From Bacteroidota bacterium (GTDB lineage: Bacteria; Bacteroidota; Bacteroidia; Bacteroidales; JAKIYJ01), in NCBI GenBank assembly GCA_022708585.1, contig JAKIYJ010000026.1, positions 1 through 11,512 of the forward strand: DNA of 11,512 nucleotides. The letters are read 5' to 3'. Below, piece after piece: positions 1 to 7,285 of this stretch (its first letter is position 1; each line of letters starts with the position of its first letter). A program made the translations under genes and the position numbers. A model generated the notes under the pieces. It searched no databases. It was not told the DNA's origin and worked only from the letters and a program-made list of their open reading frames with translations.

Positions 1-2169
1 TTTGTTAACCTTTACAGAAAAGGACTCATATATAGAGGCGTAAGAATGGTTAACTGGGATACTCAAGCTCTTACAGCCATATCAGACGAAGAAGTAATCT
101 ACAAAGAAGTAAACTCAAAATTATATTACTGCAAATACTATATTGAAGGTGAAAAAGATAAATATATCTGCGTTGCAACCACCCGCCCTGAAACTATTCT
201 GGGTGATACCGCCGTCTGTGTACACCCCGATGATGAAAGATATAAAAATGTAATAGGTAAAAATGTAATTGTACCTATAGCTAATAGAACAGTTAAAATA
301 ATTGCCGATGAATACGTTGACCCTGATTTTGGTACAGGAGCTTTAAAAATAACCCCAGCTCACGATATTAACGATTATAATATTGGATTAAAATATAATC
401 TGCCTGTTATTGATATTTTTAATGATGATGGAACCTTAAATGAAAAGGCAGGTCATTATATAGGAATTGACAGATTCGAAACTCGTAAACTTATAGTTAA
501 AGATTTAGAATTACAGGGACTTCTGGTCAAAACAGAAGATTATGTCAATAAAATTGGATTTTCTGAACGTACTGATGTTATTATTGAACCAAGATTATCA
601 ATGCAATGGTTCTTAAAAATGGATAAACTTGCTAAACCTGCATTGGATGTTGTTCTTAATGATACTGTACGTTTTCACCCTCCAAAATTTAAAAATACAT
701 ACAAATACTGGATGGAAAATATCAAAGACTGGTGTATTTCCCGACAATTATGGTGGGGACATAGAATACCTGCATGGTACCTTCCCAATGGTCAATTTAT
801 AGTTGCAAAAGATGAAAACGAGGCTTTGTATCTGGCACAACAGATAAAAGGATATGAAAATATTACACTTTGTGATTTAAAACAGGATGAAGATGTACTT
901 GATACATGGTTTTCAAGCTGGCTATGGCCTATTTCTGTTTTTGATGGCATCAGATACCCTGATAATGAAGATATTAAATACTACTACCCTACCGATGACC
1001 TTGTAACAGCTCCTGAAATTCTATTCTTCTGGGTCGCAAGAATGATAATGGCTGGACTGGAATATCGCAATGATATCCCTTTTAAAAATGTATATTTTAC
1101 AGGTATTGTAAGAGATAAAAAAGGACGTAAAATGTCAAAATCTCTTGGCAATAGCCCCGACCCTCTCGAACTCATATCTAAATATGGAGCTGATGGAATA
1201 AGAACTGGTATATTGCTTACATCACCTGCTGGCAACGACCTCCCTTTTGATGAAAATTTATGCGAACAGGGACGTAATTTCAGTAATAAAATATGGAATG
1301 CATTCAGATTAATCAAAAGCTGGAACGTAAAAGAACAGTACACTCCCAATTACGCCCTCACTGCAATTGCCTGGTTCGAATCTAAATTGTCAGAACAAAT
1401 CAATATTATAAACGAACACTTCGAAAAATATAGAATTTCCGATGCTCTTATGACTATTTACAAACTAATCTGGGACGATTTCTGCTCCTGGTACCTTGAA
1501 ATAATAAAACCTGCTTCTACTGATAAAACTGTCGACACATTTACTTTCAATGCAACAATAGATTTTTTCGAAAAACTTATGAAAATATTGCACCCTTTTA
1601 TGCCTTTTATCACCGAAGAGATCTATCATTGCCTGAAAGAAAGAAATCTATTGCCAGAACCTGCAAATATAAATACTGATATATTAAAAGATTTTAACTT
1701 TGCCTCCGACATTATAATGTCAATAAGAACAATAAGAAAAGAAAAAAACATAAATTTTAAAGATAAAATTTCTCTTGTCACCAACAAAAAAAGTGATTTA
1801 ATACAACTTGATAAATTTATCAGTATTATTATCAAATTATGCAATCTTTCTGAAATAAATTATTCAACAACAAAACCCGAAAATGCTTTTTCATTCGTTT
1901 GCAGAACTTCTGAATTTTTTATTCCTTCAAATATAAATATTGATAATAAAACTGAATTGATAAAATTAACAGAAGAACTTGAACATCTTGATAAATTTCT
2001 TGCATCTATTGAAATAAAACTTTCAAACAAAAATTTTGTACAAAATGCTCCTGCAAAAATTGTTGAACTGGAAAAAAAGAAACAATCTGATACTATAAGA
2101 AAAATAGAGCTGATACAACAACAGATTGAAAGATTACAGAAATTTAATTACATTAATGAACACAAATAA
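1..2169 (+). CDS. valS: Valine--tRNA ligase, C-terminal part (5' end outside window)
   Basis: Class I aminoacyl-tRNA synthetase that charges tRNA-Val in the cytoplasm and hydrolyses mischarged Thr-tRNA. The frame is open from base 1, and the residues before the first ATG (FVNLYRKGLIYRGVR) are typical ValS sequence, so the ATG at 46 is internal and the true start lies upstream. About 150 N-terminal residues, including the HIGH motif, are missing. Visible in order: the CP1 editing domain (TTRPET, GTGALKITPAHD), the WCISRQLWWGHRIPAWY segment, DVLDTWFSSWLWP, the KMSKS loop at bases 1129-1143, the anticodon-binding helical domain, and a C-terminal coiled coil rich in Lys, Glu and Leu (about bases 1945-2150) that in known ValS contacts the tRNA. 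The part present has 722 codons, consistent with a full protein of about 870 residues. It ends 6 bp before lpdA, suggesting co-transcription. No disrupting stop is seen. Identification is secure. Confidence 0.97.
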   Translation, partial: FVNLYRKGLIYRGVRMVNWDTQALTAISDEEVIYKEVNSKLYYCKYYIEGEKDKYICVATTRPETILGDTAVCVHPDDERYKNVIGKNVIVPIANRTVKIIADEYVDPDFGTGALKITPAHDINDYNIGLKYNLPVIDIFNDDGTLNEKAGHYIGIDRFETRKLIVKDLELQGLLVKTEDYVNKIGFSERTDVIIEPRLSMQWFLKMDKLAKPALDVVLNDTVRFHPPKFKNTYKYWMENIKDWCISRQLWWGHRIPAWYLPNGQFIVAKDENEALYLAQQIKGYENITLCDLKQDEDVLDTWFSSWLWPISVFDGIRYPDNEDIKYYYPTDDLVTAPEILFFWVARMIMAGLEYRNDIPFKNVYFTGIVRDKKGRKMSKSLGNSPDPLELISKYGADGIRTGILLTSPAGNDLPFDENLCEQGRNFSNKIWNAFRLIKSWNVKEQYTPNYALTAIAWFESKLSEQINIINEHFEKYRISDALMTIYKLIWDDFCSWYLEIIKPASTDKTVDTFTFNATIDFFEKLMKILHPFMPFITEEIYHCLKERNLLPEPANINTDILKDFNFASDIIMSIRTIRKEKNINFKDKISLVTNKKSDLIQLDKFISIIIKLCNLSEINYSTTKPENAFSFVCRTSEFFIPSNINIDNKTELIKLTEELEHLDKFLASIEIKLSNKNFVQNAPAKIVELEKKKQSDTIRKIELIQQQIERLQKFNYINEHK

Positions 2170-2175
2170 AATACA

Positions 2176-3573
2176 ATGGAATTTGACTTAATAGTAATAG
2201 GAAGTGGGCCTGGTGGTTACGTCGCTGCTATCAGAGCTTCACAGTTAGGGATTAAAACAGCTCTTGTTGAAATGGCTGACCCTGGTGGAATATGTCTTAA
2301 CTGGGGCTGTATTCCTACAAAGGCTCTCTTGAAAAGTGCTCAGGTCTTTCAATATATTAAACATGCAAGTGATTACGGCATTTCTGCCCAATTTCAAAAT
2401 GCAAAACCTGACCTTGAAACTATGGTAAAAAGAAGTCGACAAATTGCCCAAACTATGAGTAAAGGGATAGATTATCTTATTAAAAAAAATAATATAACTC
2501 TCATAAAAGGCAAAGCTAAAGTTTTACCAGATAAAAAAGTTGAAGTAACATTTAATAACAACGAAACAACTATTTATAACGCAAAAAATATTATAATAGC
2601 TACTGGCGCCAGATCACGCCAATTAAAGGGAATTGAACAGGATGGAAATAAAATTATTGGATACCGTGAAGCACTTGCACTTACAAAACAACCATCATCT
2701 ATACTTATTATTGGTTCAGGTGCTATTGGAAGTGAATTTGCTTATTTTTACAATTCTATTGGGACACAGGTTACACTTGTTGAATTTATGCCCGAAATAG
2801 TACCTCTTGAAGATGAAGAAATATCTAAATATCTTGCCCGTTCTTTTAAAAAAACTGGTATAAAAGTATTAACCTCAACTAATGTTATTTCCGTTGACAA
2901 ACATAATGAATTATGCAAAATAACTGTTAATACAAAACAAGGTAAAGAAGAAACTATAGAAGCAGAAATTGTACTTTCAGCTGCTGGAATCACTTCAAAT
3001 ATTGAAAATATAGGACTTGAAGAAACTAAAATAAAAACCGAAAATGGTAAAATTGTAGTAGATGAATTCTATAAAACAAATATTGAAGGCTATTATGCAA
3101 TAGGAGACATAACTCCAGGACCTGCACTGGCTCATATCGCTTCAAAAGAAGCTGTTATATGTGTTGAAAAAATCGCAGGTCAAAACCCAGAACCACTTAA
3201 CTATAAAAATATCCCATCCTGCATATATACTCAACCCGAAATAGCATCAACTGGATATACTGAAAAAGAATCTATTGAAAAAGGATATCAAATCAAAACA
3301 GGCAAATTTCCATTTACAGCCTCAGGAAAAGCTTGCGCCGCCGGCGAAATGGAAGGCTTTGTAAAAATTATCATTGATGCTCAAACGGATAAACTGATAG
3401 GAGTGCATGCCATTGGATCTAATGTAACTGAAATCATTGAAAGTACAGTTTTAGCAAAAAAATTTAATATCACTGCTCGACAATTATCTGAAATGATATT
3501 TCCACATCCCACAATTTCAGAATCTATTATGGAAGCAGCTGCCTCTGCATATAATATTGCAATTCATATTTGA
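2176..3573 (+). CDS. lpdA: Dihydrolipoyl dehydrogenase (E3)
   Basis: FAD-dependent oxidoreductase that reoxidises the dihydrolipoyl groups of 2-oxoacid dehydrogenase complexes or the glycine cleavage system, passing electrons to NAD+. At 465 residues it has the usual family length. The N-terminal FAD-binding motif is GSGPGGY (residues 9-15). The redox-active disulfide is Cys40/Cys45 in GGICLNWGCIPTK. The NAD-binding motif is GSGAIGSE (180-187). The second FAD motif is YYAIGDI with Asp311. The C-terminal catalytic pair in HPTISE is His444/Glu449, which completes the active site of the partner subunit in the homodimer. The start 6 bp after valS puts the FAD motif at the normal distance from the N-terminus. 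No E1, E2 or lipoyl-carrier gene is in the window, so its partner complex cannot be told. Mercuric or glutathione reductases are less likely because the HPTxSE and CxNxGC contexts match E3 best. Confidence 0.96.
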   Translation: MEFDLIVIGSGPGGYVAAIRASQLGIKTALVEMADPGGICLNWGCIPTKALLKSAQVFQYIKHASDYGISAQFQNAKPDLETMVKRSRQIAQTMSKGIDYLIKKNNITLIKGKAKVLPDKKVEVTFNNNETTIYNAKNIIIATGARSRQLKGIEQDGNKIIGYREALALTKQPSSILIIGSGAIGSEFAYFYNSIGTQVTLVEFMPEIVPLEDEEISKYLARSFKKTGIKVLTSTNVISVDKHNELCKITVNTKQGKEETIEAEIVLSAAGITSNIENIGLEETKIKTENGKIVVDEFYKTNIEGYYAIGDITPGPALAHIASKEAVICVEKIAGQNPEPLNYKNIPSCIYTQPEIASTGYTEKESIEKGYQIKTGKFPFTASGKACAAGEMEGFVKIIIDAQTDKLIGVHAIGSNVTEIIESTVLAKKFNITARQLSEMIFPHPTISESIMEAAASAYNIAIHI

Positions 3574-3585
3574 TATATTTCAATA

Positions 3586-5484
3586 ATGTGTGGAATAACT
3601 GGCATTTATGCTTTTAATGATAAGGGAAAATCATTTTTCCCCGAAATAGAAAAAGCTATACAGGCTTTAAACAAAAGAGGACCTGATAATCAAGGTATAT
3701 ACATAAATCAAAATGTTGCATTAGGTCATACCCGCCTCTCAATAATTGATGTTTCAGAATCCGCTTCCCAGCCCTTTCTCGATGAAACACAAAGATACGT
3801 GATAGTTTATAATGGCGAAATATATAATTTTAAACAGTTAAAACAGGAATTAATTAATAAAGGACAATATTTCAAAAGTAACTCTGATACCGAAGTTTTA
3901 CTTAAATTATATATCCTTAACAAAGAAAAATGTCTTGACAGACTTCAAGGATTTTTTGCTTTCGCAATATATGATAAGGAAACAGAAGAACTGTTTATAG
4001 CAAGGGATAGAATTGGAATTAAACCGCTATTGATTTATAAAGACAGCGATAAACTGATTTTTGCTTCCGAAATGAAAGCTATTATGGCATACAACATAAA
4101 TTTAACCCTTGATTATACCTCTCTGCTAAATTATTTACAACTAAACTATATTCCTGCTCCAGATTCTATTTTTAAGGAAGTAAAAAAAATAACCCCCGGC
4201 AGTTGGCTAAGACTAAAAGGAAAAGAATTTGAAAAAGAATGCTATTACAATATTCCTGCTATCATTGATAATAATAATTACAACAATATATCAATGGAAC
4301 AGGCAAGCCAGCAACTTGAAACATTACTTGAACAATCTGTAACAAAAAGGCTTGTATCGGATGTGCCATTAGGTGCATTCCTAAGTGGAGGAATTGATTC
4401 ATCAATAATAGTTGCACTTGCCGCTAAACAAGTAAAAAACCTTAATACTTTTACAATTGGTTTTAAAGATGAACCTTTGTTTGACGAAACTTACTATGCT
4501 CGACTTGTATCCCAAAAATATAATACCAATCATACTGAATTTTCTTTAACCACTGACGATATTTTTAATGAATTTTACAATATTCTGAATTATATTGATG
4601 AACCTTATGGTGATTCTTCTGCACTAGCTGTATACATATTAAGCAAAAATACCCGCAATCACGTTACAGTTGCTTTATCGGGCGATGGTGCTGATGAACT
4701 TTTCGGTGGTTACAATAAACATCTGGCTGAATATTACGCCAGAAAATTTTCAGCCTTCTCCCCTTTTTTAAAACTTGCTTCACCTTTATGGAATATTTTG
4801 CCAAAATCAAGAAACACTAAATACGGAAACATAATTCGACAACTTAAAAGGTTTACAAATGGAATATCATTATCTGAAAAAGAAAGATACTGGCGCTGGT
4901 GTGCATTTACCAATGTTAATGAAGCCCTATCCCTGCTTAATCAACCCGTTGCACTTTCTGATTTTAAGGAAAAACAAAATAAAATACTCTCAACTTTTAC
5001 TTCCAATGGAGATTTAAATCAAGTTCTGTACGCAGATATGCACCTTGTTCTCCAAAATGATATGCTTGTAAAAGTTGACCTTATGTCAATGGCTAATTCC
5101 ATAGAAGTTAGAGTCCCTTACCTCGACCACGAACTGGTAAATTTTATGTTTTCACTCCCATACCAGTATAAAATTAATAACAGAAAAAGAAAAATTATCT
5201 TATTGGAGACTTTTGGACATTTGCTTCCTGATCAACTTCTTAATAGAAGCAAACATGGTTTTGAAGTACCTTTACTTAAATGGTTTAGAACCGATTTAAA
5301 AAATTTAATAGAAAATGATTTACTCTCTGAAACATTTATTAAAGAACAAAAAATTTTTAATTATAATGAAATTTTAAAATTAAAAAATAAACTTTTTTCA
5401 TCCAATCCCGATGAATCAGTAGCAAGAATATACGGATTAATAGTTTTTCAATACTGGTATAAAAAATATTTAGCAAATAGATAA
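3586..5484 (+). CDS. asnB: Asparagine synthetase (glutamine-hydrolysing), AsnB type
   Basis: Two-domain amidotransferase of 632 residues. The N-terminal class II glutaminase domain (about 2-215) begins MCGITGIYAF, so Cys2 becomes the N-terminal nucleophile after Met removal; this fixes the start at 3586. Glutamine-binding residues are present: Arg50 (GHTRLSIID), Asn76-Gly77-Glu78 (YNGEIYN) and Asp101 (SDTE). The C-terminal synthetase domain has the ATP-pyrophosphatase loop SGGIDSS (267-273) and the SGDGADELFGGY signature. By family it makes asparagine from aspartate, ATP and glutamine. Paralogues of this form are frequent in Bacteroidota surface-polysaccharide loci, where some are thought to amidate sugars such as uronic acids. 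The neighbouring glycosyltransferase makes that role possible, but sequence alone cannot separate it from plain asparagine synthesis. It lies 12 bp after lpdA and 33 bp before the glycosyltransferase start. No key residue is missing. Confidence 0.94.
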   Translation: MCGITGIYAFNDKGKSFFPEIEKAIQALNKRGPDNQGIYINQNVALGHTRLSIIDVSESASQPFLDETQRYVIVYNGEIYNFKQLKQELINKGQYFKSNSDTEVLLKLYILNKEKCLDRLQGFFAFAIYDKETEELFIARDRIGIKPLLIYKDSDKLIFASEMKAIMAYNINLTLDYTSLLNYLQLNYIPAPDSIFKEVKKITPGSWLRLKGKEFEKECYYNIPAIIDNNNYNNISMEQASQQLETLLEQSVTKRLVSDVPLGAFLSGGIDSSIIVALAAKQVKNLNTFTIGFKDEPLFDETYYARLVSQKYNTNHTEFSLTTDDIFNEFYNILNYIDEPYGDSSALAVYILSKNTRNHVTVALSGDGADELFGGYNKHLAEYYARKFSAFSPFLKLASPLWNILPKSRNTKYGNIIRQLKRFTNGISLSEKERYWRWCAFTNVNEALSLLNQPVALSDFKEKQNKILSTFTSNGDLNQVLYADMHLVLQNDMLVKVDLMSMANSIEVRVPYLDHELVNFMFSLPYQYKINNRKRKIILLETFGHLLPDQLLNRSKHGFEVPLLKWFRTDLKNLIENDLLSETFIKEQKIFNYNEILKLKNKLFSSNPDESVARIYGLIVFQYWYKKYLANR

Positions 5485-5517
5485 TTGATTTTTAAATTTG
5501 TATGTCAAATTTATGTT

Positions 5518-6717
5518 ATGCCAAAAATTTTACGAATAATTAACAGATTCAATCTGGGTGGCCCTACTTATAATGCTGCATACTTATCTCGTTATATGCC
5601 ATCAGAATTTGAAACATTATTGATTGGTGGAAATAAAGAAGATTCAGAAGAAAATTCTGAATATATTGTTAAAAATCTTGGGCTGAAACCAATAATTATT
5701 TCTGAAATGAAAAGGTCTTTGGACCCATTACAGGATTATAAAGCATTACAAAAAATAAAAGAAATAATAAGGAATTTTAAACCCGACATTGTCCATACTC
5801 ATGCTTCAAAAGCTGGAGCTATTGGGCGAGAAGCCGCTTATGAACTTAAAGTACCTGTTATTATTCATACTTTTCACGGGCACGTTTTTGACGCATATTT
5901 CAGCAATTTTAAATCTAATTTTTATAAATCTATCGAAAGAAAACTTGCTAAAAAATCATCCTGTATAATAGCTCTAAGTGAAAATCAAAAAAATGATTTA
6001 ATTGATAAATACAAAATTTGCGATGAAGATAAAATCAAAATTATACCATTAGGATTTGATTTATCAAAATTTCAGGAAAATATGAACGCCAAAAGAACCT
6101 TGTTTAGAAAAAAATTTAACATAGATGATGATGAGATTGCCATTGGAATAATAGGGCGCATCGTACCAATTAAAAATCATACTTTATTTTTAAATTCAAT
6201 TCATAATCTTGTTCAAAAAACTGATAAAAAAATAAGAGCTTTTATAGTTGGAGACGGGGAAGACAAACATAAAATGGAAGATTATGCAACAAAATTAGGA
6301 CTTACCTGGACTGCCGAACACAGTTTGACCTGTACCAAGCCCCAAATTATGTTCACTTCCTGGATAAAAGAAATAGATTATGTTAATGCAGGAATGGATA
6401 TCATTGCATTAACATCTTTAAACGAAGGTACACCAGTTAGTTTAATTGAAGCACAAGCAGCAAATAAAGCTATTGTTTCAACTAATGTGGGAGGTATAGA
6501 AAATATTGTTATTCCAAACAAAACTGCATTATTGAGTAAAAATGATAATGAATTCGTTGATAACCTTATCAGGCTTGTAGAAGATGAAAACCTCAGAACA
6601 AAATTATCAATCAATGGCTGGGAATATGTTAAATCAAAATTTCATTATACACGACTAATAAAAGATATGAGCGAACTTTATTATAAATTACTTGATAAAA
6701 GTAAAGTAAAATTTTAA
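5518..6717 (+). CDS. GT4-family glycosyltransferase (GT-B fold)
   Basis: Probable cytoplasmic or membrane-associated retaining glycosyltransferase that moves a sugar from a nucleotide donor to a growing glycan. I place the start at the ATG at 5518, giving 399 residues. An upstream in-frame TTG at 5485 would add 11 residues (MIFKFVCQIYV) before the normal first beta-strand MPKILRIINRFNLGGPT, which is unlikely. The N-terminal half carries the Gly-Gly-Pro donor/acceptor loop, DIVHTHASKAGAIGREAA and the HTFHGHVFDAYFS segment typical of Bacteroidota GT4 proteins. The C-terminal half has IGIIGRIVPIKNH, GDGEDKHKME and the EX7E motif (Glu303 and Glu311 in NEGTPVSLIE), followed by IVSTNVGGIENIV. No signal peptide or membrane span is visible. 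It is the last gene of the left block and is followed by the repeat-rich gap. Donor and acceptor cannot be predicted. Its order after asnB suggests a role in making surface polysaccharide. Confidence 0.9.
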   Translation: MPKILRIINRFNLGGPTYNAAYLSRYMPSEFETLLIGGNKEDSEENSEYIVKNLGLKPIIISEMKRSLDPLQDYKALQKIKEIIRNFKPDIVHTHASKAGAIGREAAYELKVPVIIHTFHGHVFDAYFSNFKSNFYKSIERKLAKKSSCIIALSENQKNDLIDKYKICDEDKIKIIPLGFDLSKFQENMNAKRTLFRKKFNIDDDEIAIGIIGRIVPIKNHTLFLNSIHNLVQKTDKKIRAFIVGDGEDKHKMEDYATKLGLTWTAEHSLTCTKPQIMFTSWIKEIDYVNAGMDIIALTSLNEGTPVSLIEAQAANKAIVSTNVGGIENIVIPNKTALLSKNDNEFVDNLIRLVEDENLRTKLSINGWEYVKSKFHYTRLIKDMSELYYKLLDKSKVKF

Positions 6718-6781
6718 TTCTCTGACTTAATATTTTTGGCTTTATTCTAAAAAATTGTTGTAATTATGCATAATACATTAA

Positions 6782-6910
6782 GTTCATAAAGTTCATAAAG
6801 TTCATAAAGTTTGTAAAGTTCGTAAAGTTTGTAAAGTTTGTAAAGTTCGTAAAGTTTGTAAAGTTTGTAAAGTTTGTAAAGTTTGTAAAGTTTGTAAAGT
6901 TTGTAAAGTT
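6782..6910. repeat. Tandem array of 14 nine-bp units, GTT(CA/TG/CG)TAAA
   Basis: Fourteen uninterrupted copies plus a partial GTT. Copies 1-3 are GTTCATAAA, copies 5 and 8 are GTTCGTAAA, and copies 4, 6, 7 and 9-14 are GTTTGTAAA. Only positions 4-5 of the unit vary; the rest is invariant. The variants are ordered (CA block first, uniform TG block of six last), as expected for growth by slippage or unequal exchange. In one + frame it reads (Val-His/Cys/Arg-Lys)n without a stop, but a TAA at 6779-6781 sits directly before it and no start codon is available, so translation is unlikely. From memory, similar arrays occur in Bacteroidota genomes near small four-helix-bundle genes. Confidence 0.95.
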
Positions 6911-6919
6911 ATTGGTGTT

Positions 6920-7024
6920 ATGAAAATAGAGAGGTTTGAAAATATTATTTCCGCAGCGGTGATTTTTCCGTTTCTCGTTCTCGTTTGTAACGAGGACGAG
7001 AAGGGCATAATAGCAAAATGCTGA
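6920..7024 (+). pseudogene. Possible remnant of a four-helix-bundle (23S rRNA IVS-type) protein gene
   Basis: A 34-codon frame starting at the ATG 10 bp after the tandem array. Its first 11 residues, MKIERFENIIS, closely resemble the start of the small four-helix-bundle proteins common in Bacteroidota (as I recall them, MKIERFEDIIAWQKAR...). After residue 11 the similarity stops: the conserved WQKAR helix and everything beyond are absent, and the remaining residues (AAVIFPFLVLVCNEDEKG...) come from reading through the REP-like hairpin. Intact members are about 115-130 residues, so this would be a 5' stub. No continuation was found in other frames downstream. The match is short and from memory; chance similarity remains possible. 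Confidence 0.4.
6972..7002. repeat. REP-like hairpin, 14-bp stem with 3-nt loop
   Basis: The arms 6972-6985 and 6989-7002 pair over 14 positions with one G-T wobble (6979 with 6995), closing a TGT loop. The stem core (CTCGTT...AACGAG) is clearly richer in GC than its surroundings. No T-run follows on either strand, so it is a poor intrinsic terminator. Shape and composition suggest a repetitive extragenic palindrome of the kind moved by RAYT (IS200-like) transposases, but no transposase is in the window and only one copy is seen. Confidence 0.6.
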
Positions 7025-7035
7025 TTTTAAAGTGT

Positions 7036-7059
7036 AGACAAAGAAAATTTTCTTTGTCT
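7036..7059. repeat. Perfect 24-bp palindrome
   Basis: Each half is AGACAAAGAAAA or its exact complement, with no spacer (centre between 7047 and 7048). Weaker pairing extends outward, for example ATTTTAA at 7024-7030 with TTAAAAT at 7078-7084. It could form a cruciform, bind a dimeric protein, or be a leftover of a short inverted-repeat element. It lies about 200 bp upstream of the export operon promoter, far for a classical operator. No T-run follows. Confidence 0.85.
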
Positions 7060-7237
7060 GCTATACAAAGTTTAATCTTAAAATTAATGCTTTATTATTA
7101 ATCATTTATTGAGATATGTATGAGGGAACAAGATTTTTGGACAACATTTATTTTGAATAGAGCCATATTATTTATACAATTTATACAATAAAGCATTTTA
7201 ATATTTTATGGATTATTAATGAATTTTTTATCTAATT

Positions 7238-7269
7238 TTGTCTTGATAAAAACTGCATTTGTAAATTTG
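7238..7269 (+). promoter_or_regulatory. Bacteroidota-type sigma-ABfr promoter for the polysaccharide export operon
   Basis: A -33 TTG (7238-7240, within TTTTG) and a -7 TAAATTTG (7262-7269) are separated by 21 bp. This is an exact fit to the phylum consensus TTG, 17-23 bp, TAnnTTTG. The expected transcript start would be about 10 bp before the ATG at 7286, giving a very short leader. Placement directly upstream of the first export gene supports it. Confidence 0.65.
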
Positions 7270-7285
7270 GTTTAAAATAATATAA

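Larger units (their letters stand above)
6718..7285. other. 568-bp intergenic island with repeats and palindromes, no intact gene
   Basis: AT-rich gap between the glycosyltransferase and the export operon. In order it holds a 12-bp palindrome (6763-6774, ATTATGCATAAT), the 9-bp tandem array (6782-6910), a 34-codon remnant frame (6920-7024), a GC-richer hairpin (6972-7002), a perfect 24-bp palindrome (7036-7059), an 11-bp inverted repeat (7086-7096 with 7187-7197), two 9-bp direct repeats (7171-7188) and the promoter before 7286. No tRNA or rRNA and no convincing intrinsic terminator (hairpin followed by a T-run) was seen. Confidence 0.8.

Noticed and set aside
984..1349. 121-residue antisense open frame in valS
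   Set aside because: Opposite a highly conserved part of valS including KMSKS; no family resemblance.
46..2169. ATG at 46 as the true start of valS
   Set aside because: The frame is open to base 1 and the preceding 15 residues match ValS, so the gene continues upstream of the window.
5485..5517. TTG at 5485 as the glycosyltransferase start
   Set aside because: The extra 11 residues precede the normal first beta-strand and the codon is weak; the ATG at 5518 fits the family.
6782..6910. CRISPR array
   Set aside because: Units are 9 bp and contiguous, with no spacers and no cas genes nearby.
6802..7008. Antisense protein with Leu-Gln-Thr repeats
   Set aside because: It is only the 9-bp array read on the other strand; no recognisable domain or start context.
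6972..7059. Intrinsic terminators for the left block
   Set aside because: Both the hairpin and the palindrome lack a following T-run.
7120..7191. Small ORF beginning MREQDFWTT
   Set aside because: Only 23 codons in AT-rich spacer, with no leader signal and no recognised similarity.
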